Assembly (NCBI GenBank): GCA_037833965.1
Contig: AP031352.1
Span: 9,900,501 to 9,964,500, forward strand
Direction of reading: 5' to 3'
Source of the DNA: Marchantia polymorpha subsp. ruderalis
Taxonomy: Eukaryota; Streptophyta; Marchantiopsida; Marchantiales; Marchantiaceae
DNA length: 64,000 nucleotides
Shown here: positions 20,423 through 31,983 of the stretch, piece by piece
Numbering within the stretch: position 1 is the first letter of the stretch
Layout: the number at the start of each line of letters is the position of its first letter
The notes under the pieces: generated by a model
Told to the model about the DNA's origin: nothing
Databases searched by the model: none
What the model saw: the letters and a program-made list of their open reading frames with translations, nothing else
Program-made: the position numbers and the translations under genes

Positions 20423-20581
20423 CAGGGGCAGAGCCAGGATTTTTCTGGTGGAAGCTCCCCGCCAATTTCAAATGAAATTTTTTTCTCGACCTCATTTTCA
20501 CATTCTGTAACTCACAATCTGTGTAGACCCTTCCTGGGCTTGGGGGCATGCCCCTCCTGCCCCCGCTTAGCTCTGCCACTG
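20423..20581. mobile_element. hAT-like MITE, 159 bp
   Basis: Terminal inverted repeats start CAGGGGCAGAGCCAGG and, at the other end, CAGTGGCAGAGCTAAG. The element is flanked by a perfect 8-bp target-site duplication tgtgtgag (20415-20422 and 20582-20589). Copy A has the empty site with one tgtgtgag near 10060. The 8-bp duplication and CAG-type ends point to the hAT superfamily. There is no coding capacity. It inserted after the segmental duplication. Confidence 0.92.
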
Positions 20582-21001
20582 TGTGTGAGTATGGCATGTC
20601 AGCAATGTTTGTTGTATGGTGATAGATATTTGCACGACACATTATATAAGTGGTTTGATAGGTCTTTGAGCCTTATATATTCGTCGACGAACAGTACACA
20701 AAGTGTTGTTGCTCCTTGACAATGCTGTTGATCATTCTACTATTTTTGAATGCAATTTTACTTCTTGACAATGCTCTTGATCATTCTACTATTTTTGAAT
20801 GAAATGACATTACTGTTGACTTCTGTTTGCATAACATCATCTCTTGGAAACAACCAATAAATATGGATATCATTGCAGTCGTAAAACATCAATACAAGTG
20901 TGTTCAGTTAAAGTATCTCGTTGCATTTTATAATAATAAAAAAGAACTTAAAGATCAATTTGCATTAGTAGCTCAAACATGGCATCTCCGGAGTTGCTTA
21001 C

Positions 21002-24000
21002 TGTGATAACCAACAAATACCAAAATGGAGGATAATGGTACAGATTCGTTCCCATAGAGACAAATGCAACACTAAGAATCACGATTTGTCACTTAGTTAA
21101 CATTCTATTGAAGAGTTTTACTTTTTAGGCACATGTCACTCCTAGAAGACACTGCTCGATTACGGCTTAAGGCCCGAAGAGCTGAGTACAAACACACACA
21201 GCCTGAAACTTTTCCAATCTACACATGTGGGAATCTCCTTCGACCCCACACTCTGATTTCAGGGGAAAACTTCCCAGAATTGCACAATCTAGGCTCACTG
21301 ACCCAAATATCCAGACCAAATTTATTTTTTAAATCCCGAATAGTCCCAGGCTTACTCAGAACATCCGAGTTGGACATACACAGCTCCAGATGCGGTATCT
21401 TTGACAAAAAAGAGCGCATCATGCACGGTGACAAGACTCACACAAACGCGCACAATGTATACAGGGTAGCAGCCAAGACAAGCCAATTGACAAAAAAACC
21501 TCCAAGGAAAGAGCCTTGGAACTCTTTATTCACTCTAAACTCCTAGACATCTCAACCTCCTAAGTCAAACTACTCTCAGGTGCGGTGCCATCTGACGTAG
21601 CGATTACAGCGTCCACAGAGCTTCCGTCGGCTCCTAACCTACGTAATACGTTTACAATCTCTATCTCTATATTCTCTCGCGCCTCTTCCAATCCAGTAGA
21701 GAAAGAATTAACTAATTGAACTAACTGCTTGTGCCCCGCGGACCCGCTGGTCTTCATACTCATCAACCGTCGCTACACCAAATCTAATTTCAACCACTTC
21801 AGCGTTTGCACTTACCACATCACGAATCCGCGCGGGCACTTCTCTACACGCAAACGCAAACCGTCGGTCGTCTCATCTCGTAGCTGTTGGTATGCTATCT
21901 TCACCTTTTTCACTCTCGTCTGTGACTCCTACAACTGCATCACAACTTCAACTGCTCTTGTAACCGATCACAATCCGATTCGAATCTTATTTTACATTTG
22001 ACCTCCAAAGACCTGGCCGCTACGCAATCTGCCAATTTCTTAGCCCATTCAATCATTTTGACTGCTTGCTTCCGGAGTACACTCGCCAGACTCGCCGTGA
22101 GCTCATCCGCGCGATGTAACTCCTTATCACGATCATCAGTAAGCTTCACAATCCTGCCTCGAAGTTCCACTTGCTCCGTCTTCGTCGCAGCAATCTGAGC
22201 ATGAAGATCTTCGGCTATCCGTTTCTTTTTTGCTCTTAGCTCTTCCGCCTTAACGAACTCCGCAGCATGCAATTGATCGCGCTCCGCCGAAGCCACAATC
22301 AATTACTCCACACGTTGCATTTTCGCAATGTAGGCCACCTTGGATGCCTCCAATCTCTTACATAGATCCACAGTTGCCTTCAGTACATTCGCATGGAAAG
22401 CTCAAAGACTGACACAATCCTGCTTTGACGACACACCCCATTCAGTCTCTTTAGCTAAGTTCATCCGAAGAACTTCGCACTCCTTCTTCTTCGCCCGAAG
22501 ATGGTCTTCTTGCTCTTGCAGCGTCGCCCTCATGGTCGTGCACTCGGATGTCAAGCTCGCAACTCGTTGCTTCGCCATTGCGGTTGCGGACTCTCACTCC
22601 CTCTTTATTGATACTGCTCTCTTAATCTAGATCCTATTCCTTACCAACTCTATATAGAACCCTGCTGCTTTCTCCACAGCGTACTTCGCTCTCTTCTTAT
22701 CTAAATACTTCCGTAGAGGGATTACACTATACTGCAAAAAATAGGAAAAAGAGACATCTAACTCTCTTAATTCCTCCTCATCAACCTCCTTTCCTGCTTC
22801 AGGTCTTACCTTTTCCTCAGGTGGTGGGGACATGCAATCTCGGGAACCATCACCACTGTCCCATCAACCTATGCCACTACATGCTCGAGCATTTCTTCAC
22901 TGAGTGTGAGATCTTCTGCCATCTCCTCACTCGACTTCGGTTGTGGTACTTCCTCACTCCCCATAGATCGCGTCTGCTCCGAAGGTGTAAGTATTGGACT
23001 AACCGTCTCCGTCCTTTACTCCAAAGATTCCACTGCTAGTTCCATCAAGATTTCTTGCTTGTACGGCCGAAGGTACTCCTTCCACTACCTGAAGAGTAGG
23101 CTCCTACTTCTTCTCTTCGTCTGTCGTCGAGGCAACTGCATCCGTCTTCGCTACACTGCTATTCAAAGAATCGGACACAAATCTCTCACGATTTGCCTTC
23201 TTCTTCGGCCTGGCCTGTGTCTTTGACGACTTGATTCCCGTTCTCTGGGTTTTCGTCATCCGCGACTCCGGTCTTCGGCCTTCCTCACTATCGACGATTA
23301 TACTTTGTCTCTTCGCCAGTCTCCTTTCTGACTGTTCCTTGATGACATCCACTTGAATTAGCCCACGTGCTGTCCGTCGAGGTGGCTCTTCAGGTGGAAC
23401 ATCGTCCTCCTCGTCTGTCTCCTCACTGGACTCAATTGCTAGTATCTCTCGTTCCTTCGGGAATCGCTTATCTTACTTCTTCGTGAGTAATCCTATCCCT
23501 CGGTAGAAATTCACTAAGTAAGGGTTATGTGATTAATCAATTCTTTCTTCCATCGGGTACTCGCATTGTTTTTAAATTAGATCATGGATAATCCTTGCCC
23601 AATGAATTTGTTCTCCCTTCAAGTCGCGCTTGAAGAAGCCGACCTGCCAAGCGGTGACATAGGTTGTGCGTTGCGGTCGTAGAATATGCATTATTCCCAA
23701 CGCGATCGCGCGCCTCTTAAGGTCCTTGTAATCTGTTGTCTTCCATCCATTTGTTCCCGACCTCGCGTTCTTGAAGAGTGGAGCGAAGGTAAAATACTCC
23801 TCGCGGATAATCTTGACGCTATCCTTCTTGAACATGAAGTCACCGTCTTCTCATGTGCATGGTACTAGAACCCTCGTCTAGTGATCGATTGTCTAGAGCA
23901 TCGGGTTGCCACGGAGACCCTCTCCTCGTTTCAATTCTTGTCCATAATCTCCTCACAGATGGTTGCCGACACGCAATTCCAATCTCATAAGAGTAAATCT

Positions 24001-24533
24001 AGGTGTAACTCGATAAGCTCCTATCTATAGGGTCGCAACTCCACGTAAGACACCTTAAGTGGAACCAATTTCCACATTTTGGCTATCGTGGGCGGCGCCA
24101 TGTCTCCAATCTCGTCTTCGCTGATATCAAGGTCGGTCAAGTTTGATCCTCTCTCTCTCATTCTTGATATCGCAATGTCGGCGCGAGAGTGATCTCGTCG
24201 TGCCCTTATCCTCGATGCCCTAACATTACTCACAAGCGCAAATTGGTACTCTCGGCGCGTGCGAGTCTTGACCGGCTCTTCGCGAGATTCAAATTGACAT
24301 TCGTCGTCTTTGCCGAAGGCCCGGCTATTGCATTCTCTAAAATGGCTGCGCCAATGGTCCGAAGATCCGAAAGTCTTTGGCGAAAGGCCAATTCCAATTT
24401 ACTTCTCTAACTAGCTAAATTTCCGATAATTTTCTAACTTCTTCAACTTAGGACTTGTATGCATACTTTCTGACACCAATATGTTTAAGTTTTTGTTATT
24501 GATGAAAAAAAAAAAAAAAAACTAAATACCACA
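21002..24533 (-). mobile_element. 3.5-kb retroelement-like insertion, non-autonomous
   Basis: The insertion is exactly bounded by the 5-bp duplication cttac (20997-21001 and 24534-24538); copy A has a single gcttacgg at the same place. The ends are TGTGATAACC...AATACCACA, i.e. TG...CA. A poly(A) run of about 17 lies near the right end on the plus strand. No long terminal repeats were found by eye. On the minus strand, TTGGTGTCAGA about 60 bp inside is weakly like an iMet primer site (TGGTATCAGA). Coding traces are all on the minus strand and look gag-like. The class is uncertain: a TR-GAG/LARD-type LTR element that lost recognisable LTRs, or something else. Confidence 0.75.
21560..24400 (-). 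pseudogene. gag-like coiled-coil protein remnant in the 3.5-kb insertion
   Basis: Successive minus-strand frames, separated by stops and shifts, read as one protein. An N-terminal globular part (EEYFTFAPLFKNARSGTNGW, HILRPQRTTYVTAWQVGFF, then NPYLVNFYRGIGLLTKK) comes first. A charged, disordered middle follows (SEEGRRPESRMTKTQRTGIK, ARPKKKANRERFVSD). The long C-terminal part is coiled coil (LHAQIAATKTEQVELRGRIV, then DELTASLASVLRKQ). No protease, RT or integrase is seen. The make-up resembles plant retroelement gag-only proteins, but I cannot name the family. In-frame stops show that it is now broken. Confidence 0.5.
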
Positions 24534-26254
24534 CTTACGGAAGACTTCCACGTTTGTTTGATGCTGCAAACTTTGCAAATGCTGCTTGTAACAACAATTT
24601 TACTTATAACTTGAAAAATTGCTTCAAAAAAGGAAATATTATTATTAGATTTGGCATCCCCGATACTATAGTTTACAACGATGATGTCACAATTGCTGAC
24701 ATTACTAAATTGTTAAGCAAGTGTAGCCTTCTTGTTGTTCTAATGAAACTGATGTTCAGAGTAAGGTTAAGAAGTGTTTGAATGATGACAAAAAAAAATT
24801 CTGAGATATATTAGGAAAATTTGCTTGAGGAAATCTATGTTGTTCTTTTGGACCTGATTTTTCGAATCTGAGTAAAATGAACCTGAACATGGCCACAACA
24901 ACCCCGGTAAGTATCGGCGTGATATGATTTTTCACTTAATGGTGAATGTTATCAAGGTTGAAATGGCCAAGTTAAGATGTTCCACTTCTTAGCAGATTAA
25001 TCAAGCTAAGGGAACTCTCTTTACACTTCGTTGAGTTTTATAGCAAGGTACTGCCACTATGGTCCACGAACGAGCTGAAAACAGCTTCCAATTGATCATA
25101 TTTGATTTTTGCTGAGAATAAACCTCAAGAATTTTCATCCTTGAAATTTCGTCTGAAATATGAGGATTTATGCAGGATGCGGAGTTAACCCAATGTATAG
25201 TTTACTGAATCAGAAAAAACGCCCGAAATCACCAAATAATCCATATTGAAACATGCCTCAACCCAAATCGTATTGTAACATGGACTGTAGAAGTGTACAT
25301 GGGGCCAAATGAAAACTGTTTGGTGCCATCCAATAATTTTCTCCTTGTTATGACAAAGACTATGTTCAGTAAACGACTTCCAATTTTGATTCATTTGACG
25401 CAATCGACGTCTATGCACGTTGTGCAAACCTGCATGGATCGGTTGTATGGTACAGATCTGTACACGACATTTCCATGTGCCAGATGTTCCGAACAAACTC
25501 GAATGTGGATCTTGAGACCCATCATGGGAACATGGGACAATCTTAGTGAAGTGCACCCTCGAGCGAACCTGGAACGGTGGTAACACGTTCAACGATGCAG
25601 GAACGAGGCAGGAAATCGGTGAGAGATATGAAAAAACCCATGAGCCGCAATGACACTCGTTCTTGCCATCCTATGATGAGAGTCTTAGGACTAGTTCCTC
25701 ACCAGAACTCTCATTCTGGTGCAATTACAAACATCGGGTTTTCGGCCTAGACCATTTCCCCGAACGTAGATCCGAATGTCTTACAACAGGTGTGTGAAAA
25801 TGTCCCACAAGAAGCTGAATGTTTGATTCCTGAATGCCCGGACACTGAAGCCAATTCAAACAGTCCAGACAGGTGGAATGGCTGCAGAGACGCTCCGCAG
25901 GTCCGAGTGCAACAATTTTACCCAAACTTCAATCTGGACTATTAGCTTGGGTCCAACGGCGTGTTTGCAGCTCAAGTTAGATCTGTGTTCTTGAGTCGTG
26001 CCTAATCGAAAGACGAATTGTAGCTCAGACATGAGTGATAACATCTCAATACATACCTCTACAAATTGTAGCAACTCAGAGTACTTACATGTTCATGAAC
26101 GTAGTATCGCAGACACGTACAACATTCCATTGAAGTTTCAGTATTCGACATGTTTAGCAGTGCAGGTGTATTGCGCATGGGCCGAATTGTTAAACAGCAG
26201 AATTCACGTCCAAGTATGGGTCTTGTAAGTTTTCTGTGCACAAAAGACGTGGCA

Positions 26255-26926
26255 ATGACGGATTTCTTCATGCACCGCTCAAACTTGGCAGTTTTGAAGC
26301 CCGTTGCTGTTTTGATCCTCGCAGCTGGAGCGTCGTCGATCCTGAACCATTGCAGATATTGCAATCAGCCAATTTCCAATGGTCTCCCTTGCAAGCTCCC
26401 TGGGCTCGCTACGACCGAAGACTTGGTTTCTGGTCTTGCTGAAGCTGCAGATCGCACCAAAGTTTCGACCAACGGAACAGCAACCCTTGCTTCCCTGAGA
26501 GAGCGGCCAGCTCTGAAAACTCAGGGATTTTTTCTCCTCCACGTTGATATCAATCCCAGTGACATTGAGACAACTTGGCTGACGAGATCCTGTACCTGTT
26601 GGAGGGAGAAACTTACCCGGATTCTTGGCAAACAACTTCGGCAAAGACCCAACCATATCAAACAAAGTGTATGCAAAGATCGTGAAGAAGGGAGAGGCTT
26701 TCATTTTCCCAAGGGGTTTGCTACTCTTTCATCTGAACGAGGGGAAGGTGTAAACATCGAATCTGAGCGTCTAGAACAGCCAGAATCCTGGAACTCAGCT
26801 GAATGGAAGCTGATGCCTTCAGCTTTGCTCAGATGTGGTATCAACCGTGAAAATGGGAGAGGTGTCCTCATGGACGCGAGTCAAGTTGCGTCTTCGGGAT
26901 ACATTTTGTTCGTTACATGTCAGTGA
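26255..26926 (+). pseudogene. germin-like protein pseudogene (copy B)
   Basis: This is the paralogue of 12154-12793 and is better preserved. One frame stays open from a signal-peptide-like start (VLKPVAVLILAAGASS) through NGLPCKLPGLATTEDLVSG and LKTQGFFLLHVDINPSDIE, then shifts. LYLLEGETYPD and KIVKKGEAFIFPRG are in another frame. It shares with copy A the loss of the H-T-H-P-R metal-binding box, a stop after NLSV and the stop in NGS-TGA. The gene was therefore dead before the duplication. The C-terminal region (VLMDASQVASS) is still present here but deleted in copy A. Confidence 0.75.
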
Positions 26927-27537
26927 ATATACGATATATGTATCGACTTCAGAAATCTATTATAGAAACTTCTCTGTATGTTTTCAGTCAGGTCTACGTT
27001 ATTGGGCTCTACGTAATACTAAACTCGTCGTTCCATGTAAGATCGGTTGGATAGATGCCGCGCAGTACGTAACACATTTTGCACTAAAATCTCAATTTTT
27101 CTGTGCTAAGTTTGATATACATCAGAGGCACTTCTCTCCATTTTCTTGTCCTCCTCTCTTTCACATTTTACCTCTTCATCTTCCAGGAACGTAGAAAGTA
27201 GAAATGATTTTTTGTATCACGTACGACTAGGACAACAAGGCCTAGCGTTTACACTTCCACCATGCACACTCTCTACGGAAGCCACTGCGATTATTTCTGC
27301 CGGCTGCAACTCCGAAATGATTCATAATCATTCGCTGAAGAATATTCTTCAGCGAATGATGCTCAGATAAATTACCACATCTGAGAATCATTCTCTGTAG
27401 GGCAGAAAGCTGTAGTTAGGATTCGAACTGCTGGTGCTTTGATATTTTTGCATGGTCAGATTACGCAATGCTGTTCAGGTGAAGTAAATTTGTCCAGACG
27501 ATATTATTTTGTTCTCAAATCAGTGGATAATGCAAGT
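26882..27537. other. 656-bp segment present only in copy B
   Basis: It is flanked by gcgagt (26876-26881) and ends with gcaagt (27532-27537). Copy A has one gcaagt (12788-12793) at the junction. It starts within the germin-like 3' region, so a deletion in copy A between short direct repeats explains it better than an insertion in copy B. It holds a 34-bp perfect palindrome at 27327-27360. No gene is seen. Confidence 0.65.
27327..27360. repeat. 34-bp perfect palindrome
   Basis: The arms are ATCATTCGCTGAAGAAT and its exact complement, with no loop. A related word, gaatcattctc, follows at about 27384. Confidence 0.9.
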
Positions 27538-27950
27538 ATGTGCATGATTCTTTCATAACACTATCTTAATTTTCATGCTTTAACTTAGTCCAATCCCACT
27601 CAATTTCACACAACAACACTTTCCCACCAGATTGTATAAAAAATATGCGAAGTTTCAAGCACGCGAGTTGAACATGATAAAGAACACTATTTAATCATGC
27701 TGCAGAAAGAACTCAATGACTATCAAGAGCAAGGACAAGCTAAGCGGAATTTATTATATTCAATGAAATTATTCAGCTTACTACGATTTTGGAGGTTCGT
27801 GGCATATTTAGAATGTCTGCTAATCGTTCACGAGTAAAATTTCCCGGAGACATCTTCGTTCACAATGTAATGTGTCTGTATATCATCTGTAATATCACGA
27901 ACTTGTCATCTGAATCAAGTGTTGCTGCCATAGAAGCACATCGGATGTGC

Positions 27951-28594
27951 CTACCAAAGTAAAGCTGTCAGGACGATTGAAGCCAGGAGGAGCATGAACC
28001 TCGCGGACGGTCCAGTCATTTGCACAGATGCTTTAGCACTTGACTGGCCCTGAAAAACAAACAGAACAAGATGACACTCAGAGAAGAGAGCTCCAGTACA
28101 CACAACCGAAACTGCAGAGCCAAGGAGATTCTCATGAATGGAGCAGAGTGCTGACTTACAGAGAGCACAGATGGTGGAGGCGTTGCTGTTCCTGGAAAAG
28201 CTGATGGATTCGGCACCGGAACGGGTGCAAACACCGGCCTTGAAGTTGGAACAGGAGCATTCGTTGGCCCTCGAGTTGGAGTTGGAGCTTGCGCAGGTGA
28301 CGGTGTTGGTGGCCTACTAACTGGAGAAGGGACCAGTGCAATGAAAGGAGCCGGAGAGGGGATGACTCCTGGGACGGCAGGAGCTGCAGTTGGTGTCACG
28401 CTTGAGCTTGGTACAGAAGCAGGAGCGATAGGAGGAGCAGGAGGTCCAGAAATCGGAGCAATAGCAGGACCAACAGAAACTGTGGGTGCTGGAGACCCGA
28501 CTGGGCCCTGAGCGTTCACTCCATAAATAAAGATCAATCCTATCAGTATAACGATCTTGGACACACATCCGATGGTTTTCATTGAATCCGCCAT
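27951..28594 (-). CDS. classical arabinogalactan protein, GPI-anchored (copy B)
   Basis: Exon 1 is 28594-28160 and exon 2 is 28049-27951 (intron GTAAGT...TTTCAG, 110 bp), giving 177 residues. It has the same design as the gene at 13208-13854: signal peptide (IYGVNA, then QGPVGS), a Pro/Ala/Ser/Thr-rich body (APTPTRGPTNAPVP) and a GPI signal (FMLLLASIVLTALLW). It has lost one codon in the PNAPSA region (PNPSA) and reads GQSSAKAS where copy A reads GQTSANAS, just before the hydrophobic tail. Most differences swap Ala, Pro, Ser or Thr for each other, so glycosylation potential is kept. Both copies look intact. Confidence 0.87.
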
Positions 28595-28699
28595 TTCGGC
28601 AAAGTTCTTCCGCTGCTACTGTAGTCGTCCATGCATGCAAACGATGAATGACAAGAATTAGTAAAAGTATCACCCAAAAATGTCTTTTTGGATGATATG

Positions 28700-31600
28700 A
28701 CTTTTCTTACAAGTTGAACCCGTTCCCGAGCAGACTGCCAGGATTCTCTAGCTTGTACAGACAGTTGCAACTCCTTGGAGTGCGAAGGACATTTCGACAG
28801 AAAGGCCTGGTATTCTACTATGGCATAGCCATTTGACGTGGACCTTCAAACAAGCTACAACTAGATCAGCCTGGCAGTGCAAGAACTCGGACCATAGCGC
28901 AGATTTCACAAATTACTCCTCCCGTTCATAATTTCCAAGTTGAGGAAACGATGTTTCAGAAGACTTCAGTCAGACAGCTGTAAGAGCCTTGATTAGTGAA
29001 CAATGTGCAGCTTAAGAACTACTGCTTGGATCTCACATCACAGCTGCAGAGAAAGGAGATCCTGGACTTCCTTCCGTATGTAATCGACTTCAAATTCAAC
29101 GCAAGGTCCTCAAGCGTATTTAGTATCTGTACAGCAGGAACACTCGGGAAAACCTTCAAATGCAGATCTGGAAATAAATATAATCAATGCTTGCTAAAAT
29201 ACGTGCGGAAGTGCACTGTCCGTGGTGCACAAACTATCTACAAAAACATGATTTTGTGATTCATCATCAGTGCATATAAGGTGCCTATCAGCAGCATGCT
29301 TTACCTGAGACGTGTGTAGAAAACGATGATGGTTTTTTTTGTTAGTCCTCCAGATCAGTATGCTTAATCGAGAGATGTTAGGCTGGGGAATGATTTCCTC
29401 CTGTCTCGATAGCCTTAAGTACTTGAGCTTTGTAGGATTCAGGAAGTACAGGGTTGAGGTAATCAGTATTTTAAAGCGTCCTCGACCCGTCAGAGATTTG
29501 ATGACCCGAACTGACGTCTAAGCAAGAGACATGACTGATGCACGATGCTAGACAGCAGAAGACTGAGTCACAGCTCCATCCGAGGTGGGTGTCGGAAACC
29601 TTCTACTTAGATCAGAAATACAATCGGCAACATCAGCGGCTGAATGGTAGTGAACACGCCAATTTGGGCCAATTCTTGGCCACAAATCGCTCAGTATATG
29701 CATGTGGCCAATGTTACGTATTGAAAGTTCCGGAAGAATTTTGAACCGGGAATATATTACGTATGCTGCTCTTATTAAGGTCTCCTCACATGTTTTTGGT
29801 GAAAACCCGTTACTGTATCTCATCATCTTCCGTGTGTCCTTCCGCTCGATGCCTCTATGATGGTGTATGTTCATGATAAACTGATTTATGTTTTTGATTC
29901 AAACAAGCTAGTGCATGTGCGGACTTTTCCAGCTTTGTCCAAGATCCGAGTATACTCTTGTGCTAAAGAGCAATAAATTTAAGCGCTTTAAACTTCATTT
30001 ATTTTTTAGATATAATTTATTTCTAAAAGCATACTATAGTTAAACCAAACTATTTTATTGTTGTATAAATATATATATATTATAATGGTTAAATCTCTAC
30101 ACTAACTGCTGTCAGTGGTATCACAAAGTCTTGATTGTTAAAAATTGCACTTTTCCAAGTAACCAGAATTCGAGGATCTGATCTAAAGTTCTCACTAACA
30201 GCTCTGTTGGAATTGAGAAGACCAAGGAAGCACAAAGCCTTTTCTGCTATTAAGTAGATGCAGATTCATCAGTTGTGGATCACAGTAGAAGAGTAATCAC
30301 GTGTGATACGCCCAACACAAAACGATACTATTACCACAACTCATGCTCTTAATAAAATTCTTGCTCTAATATCTGCTTTGGCAGTAATAAATTAAGGTGA
30401 AAGTTGAACTGCTAGTGGCAATCAGCATGGAAATACTGATGAATCGTCATCGCTGGTTGTTTACACTGCTTTGGTCTCTTCCATATTGGCGTTAGAAATG
30501 CTGAGCTAAATACGAATTGTAAAGCTGGTACTTAAACCACATAGGATTGATAATGATATTATACATGTGACATGGTGGCACCTATTTAGCTGAAATCAGC
30601 TCTAGTTGGTCTTATTGCTACATATGTACCTCCTGTTAGTTATATGACTGCAATCTTGGTCCCAGGTTTTAAGATTCCCTAGAATAGAAGTTCATCTTGT
30701 CTTTCGTAGGGACTAAAGGAAACAATATTTCATCTTTGACAGAAGCTAAGGAAGTATTTTGGAGACATATAATACCCTGGTAAAATTTGGAATTATTCCA
30801 TGTCCCTAGATTGCCACTGTATAGACGAAACTCTGCAAGAGTTCATGAAAAGAATCTGATTACACTTCCAGTCAGGTCCAGAAGCTAAGCTCATGTTTCA
30901 AATGACATGTTCTTTCAATTCACCATGGTTCCTTCTCATCATTGACCACAAAAACGCAGTACACGGAAACAGAGCGATCAGATTCGACCATATAACGTCG
31001 TATAACAAATAGCGGCCGATCTGACCTCTGCAGTGAATGAGTCGTATATCTAGTCTAAGAGGTCCGATCCAGGCGAAAGCTCCAGAGCTGGGAAAGAGAT
31101 TCTGCAACAGTATTCATATCAGTGATGTACAGAAGGAGAGGCAGAGGCTAATTCTGTGAGAAGAACATAAAGCAAGCTTGCTAAGAACGAGCAGTAGACT
31201 ATCAAAACTGCACCCTCTCGCCCAGTTTCGCACATCGGCTCGGGAGAAGCTCTCAGTTTGACAGACTGGGGGGTTTTGGGTACCGAGTAAAGTGTACTCC
31301 CAAGGAAATGTTTCTGAGAGTACAATTGCAGCTATCAGATCGTCTTCTAAGTGAAACAACCAACTGCATCGGATGACTCGATTCCGGCATGCAAAGGGAG
31401 AATCTAGTAAGTGCATAGGTTAAGCCAGAAACTTGGAACCTGGAAAGCATAAACTTCGAGATACGACGGGTGTCTGATGCAAGAGAACTCTGCACTTTAC
31501 TCAAATTTCCCGGACAGGGAGGAGTTCCACAATGACTGACTCGAAGAATGAATTTCTAGCTTGCAGCACAGCCTGCATTCAGATGGCTGGCCACAGAACT

Positions 31601-31980
31601 AAACATATCTACGTTAAAGTTCTGTAGGAACGGGGATGTTGACCTGGGGTAATACTTCTGGTACCGATAAACCCGAGATTCAGGCAGCAGCTACTGCTGC
31701 AGGCTTAATGATGCTCTAGGGAAGCACTTTATGAATTAAAGGTAAAACTAAGCTTGGAAATTTATTCTACTGTACTGGTTGCCGCAATCAGGTCGACCTC
31801 AAAGTTCTTGATTCCAAACAAGGGAATGTTCAAGACGCTCTCTAGACCAATGTGGTCTCAATTGGAGAGAATCCGACTAAAAGCTAGTGCAGCTATGCTT
31901 CAGCTTGTTCTTCGTTTTCTATCCTATGTGTGTGTACGAAAACTGTTCCATTGAATGAATTCATTGAATGAGTTCTACAG
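28700..31980. other. spacer between AGP and PRP genes (copy B), no coding gene seen
   Basis: This is the counterpart of 14000-17290. Short ORFs (for example near 30898-31504) are not kept in frame between the copies. Nothing else is recognised. Confidence 0.55.
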
Positions 31981-31983
31981 CTC

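Larger units (their letters stand above)
19470..24790 (+). pseudogene. pogo/Tigger-like transposase 3' half (copy B), interrupted
   Basis: This is the counterpart of the 3' part of the remnant at 8440-10690. An LLDNAVDHS-like segment (family: L-L-D-N-x-x-x-H, second catalytic Asp) is at about 20710-20730. QPINMDIIAVVKHQY lies near 20870 and LFDAANFANAACNNNFTYNL at 24555-24615. It is split by the MITE at 20423-20581 and the insertion at 21002-24533. The N-terminal DNA-binding part is absent because the duplication starts inside the gene. It is not functional. Confidence 0.6.

Noticed and set aside
21002..24533. Calling the insertion a standard LTR retrotransposon
   Set aside because: No direct terminal repeats longer than a few bases could be found by eye, so the class is left open.
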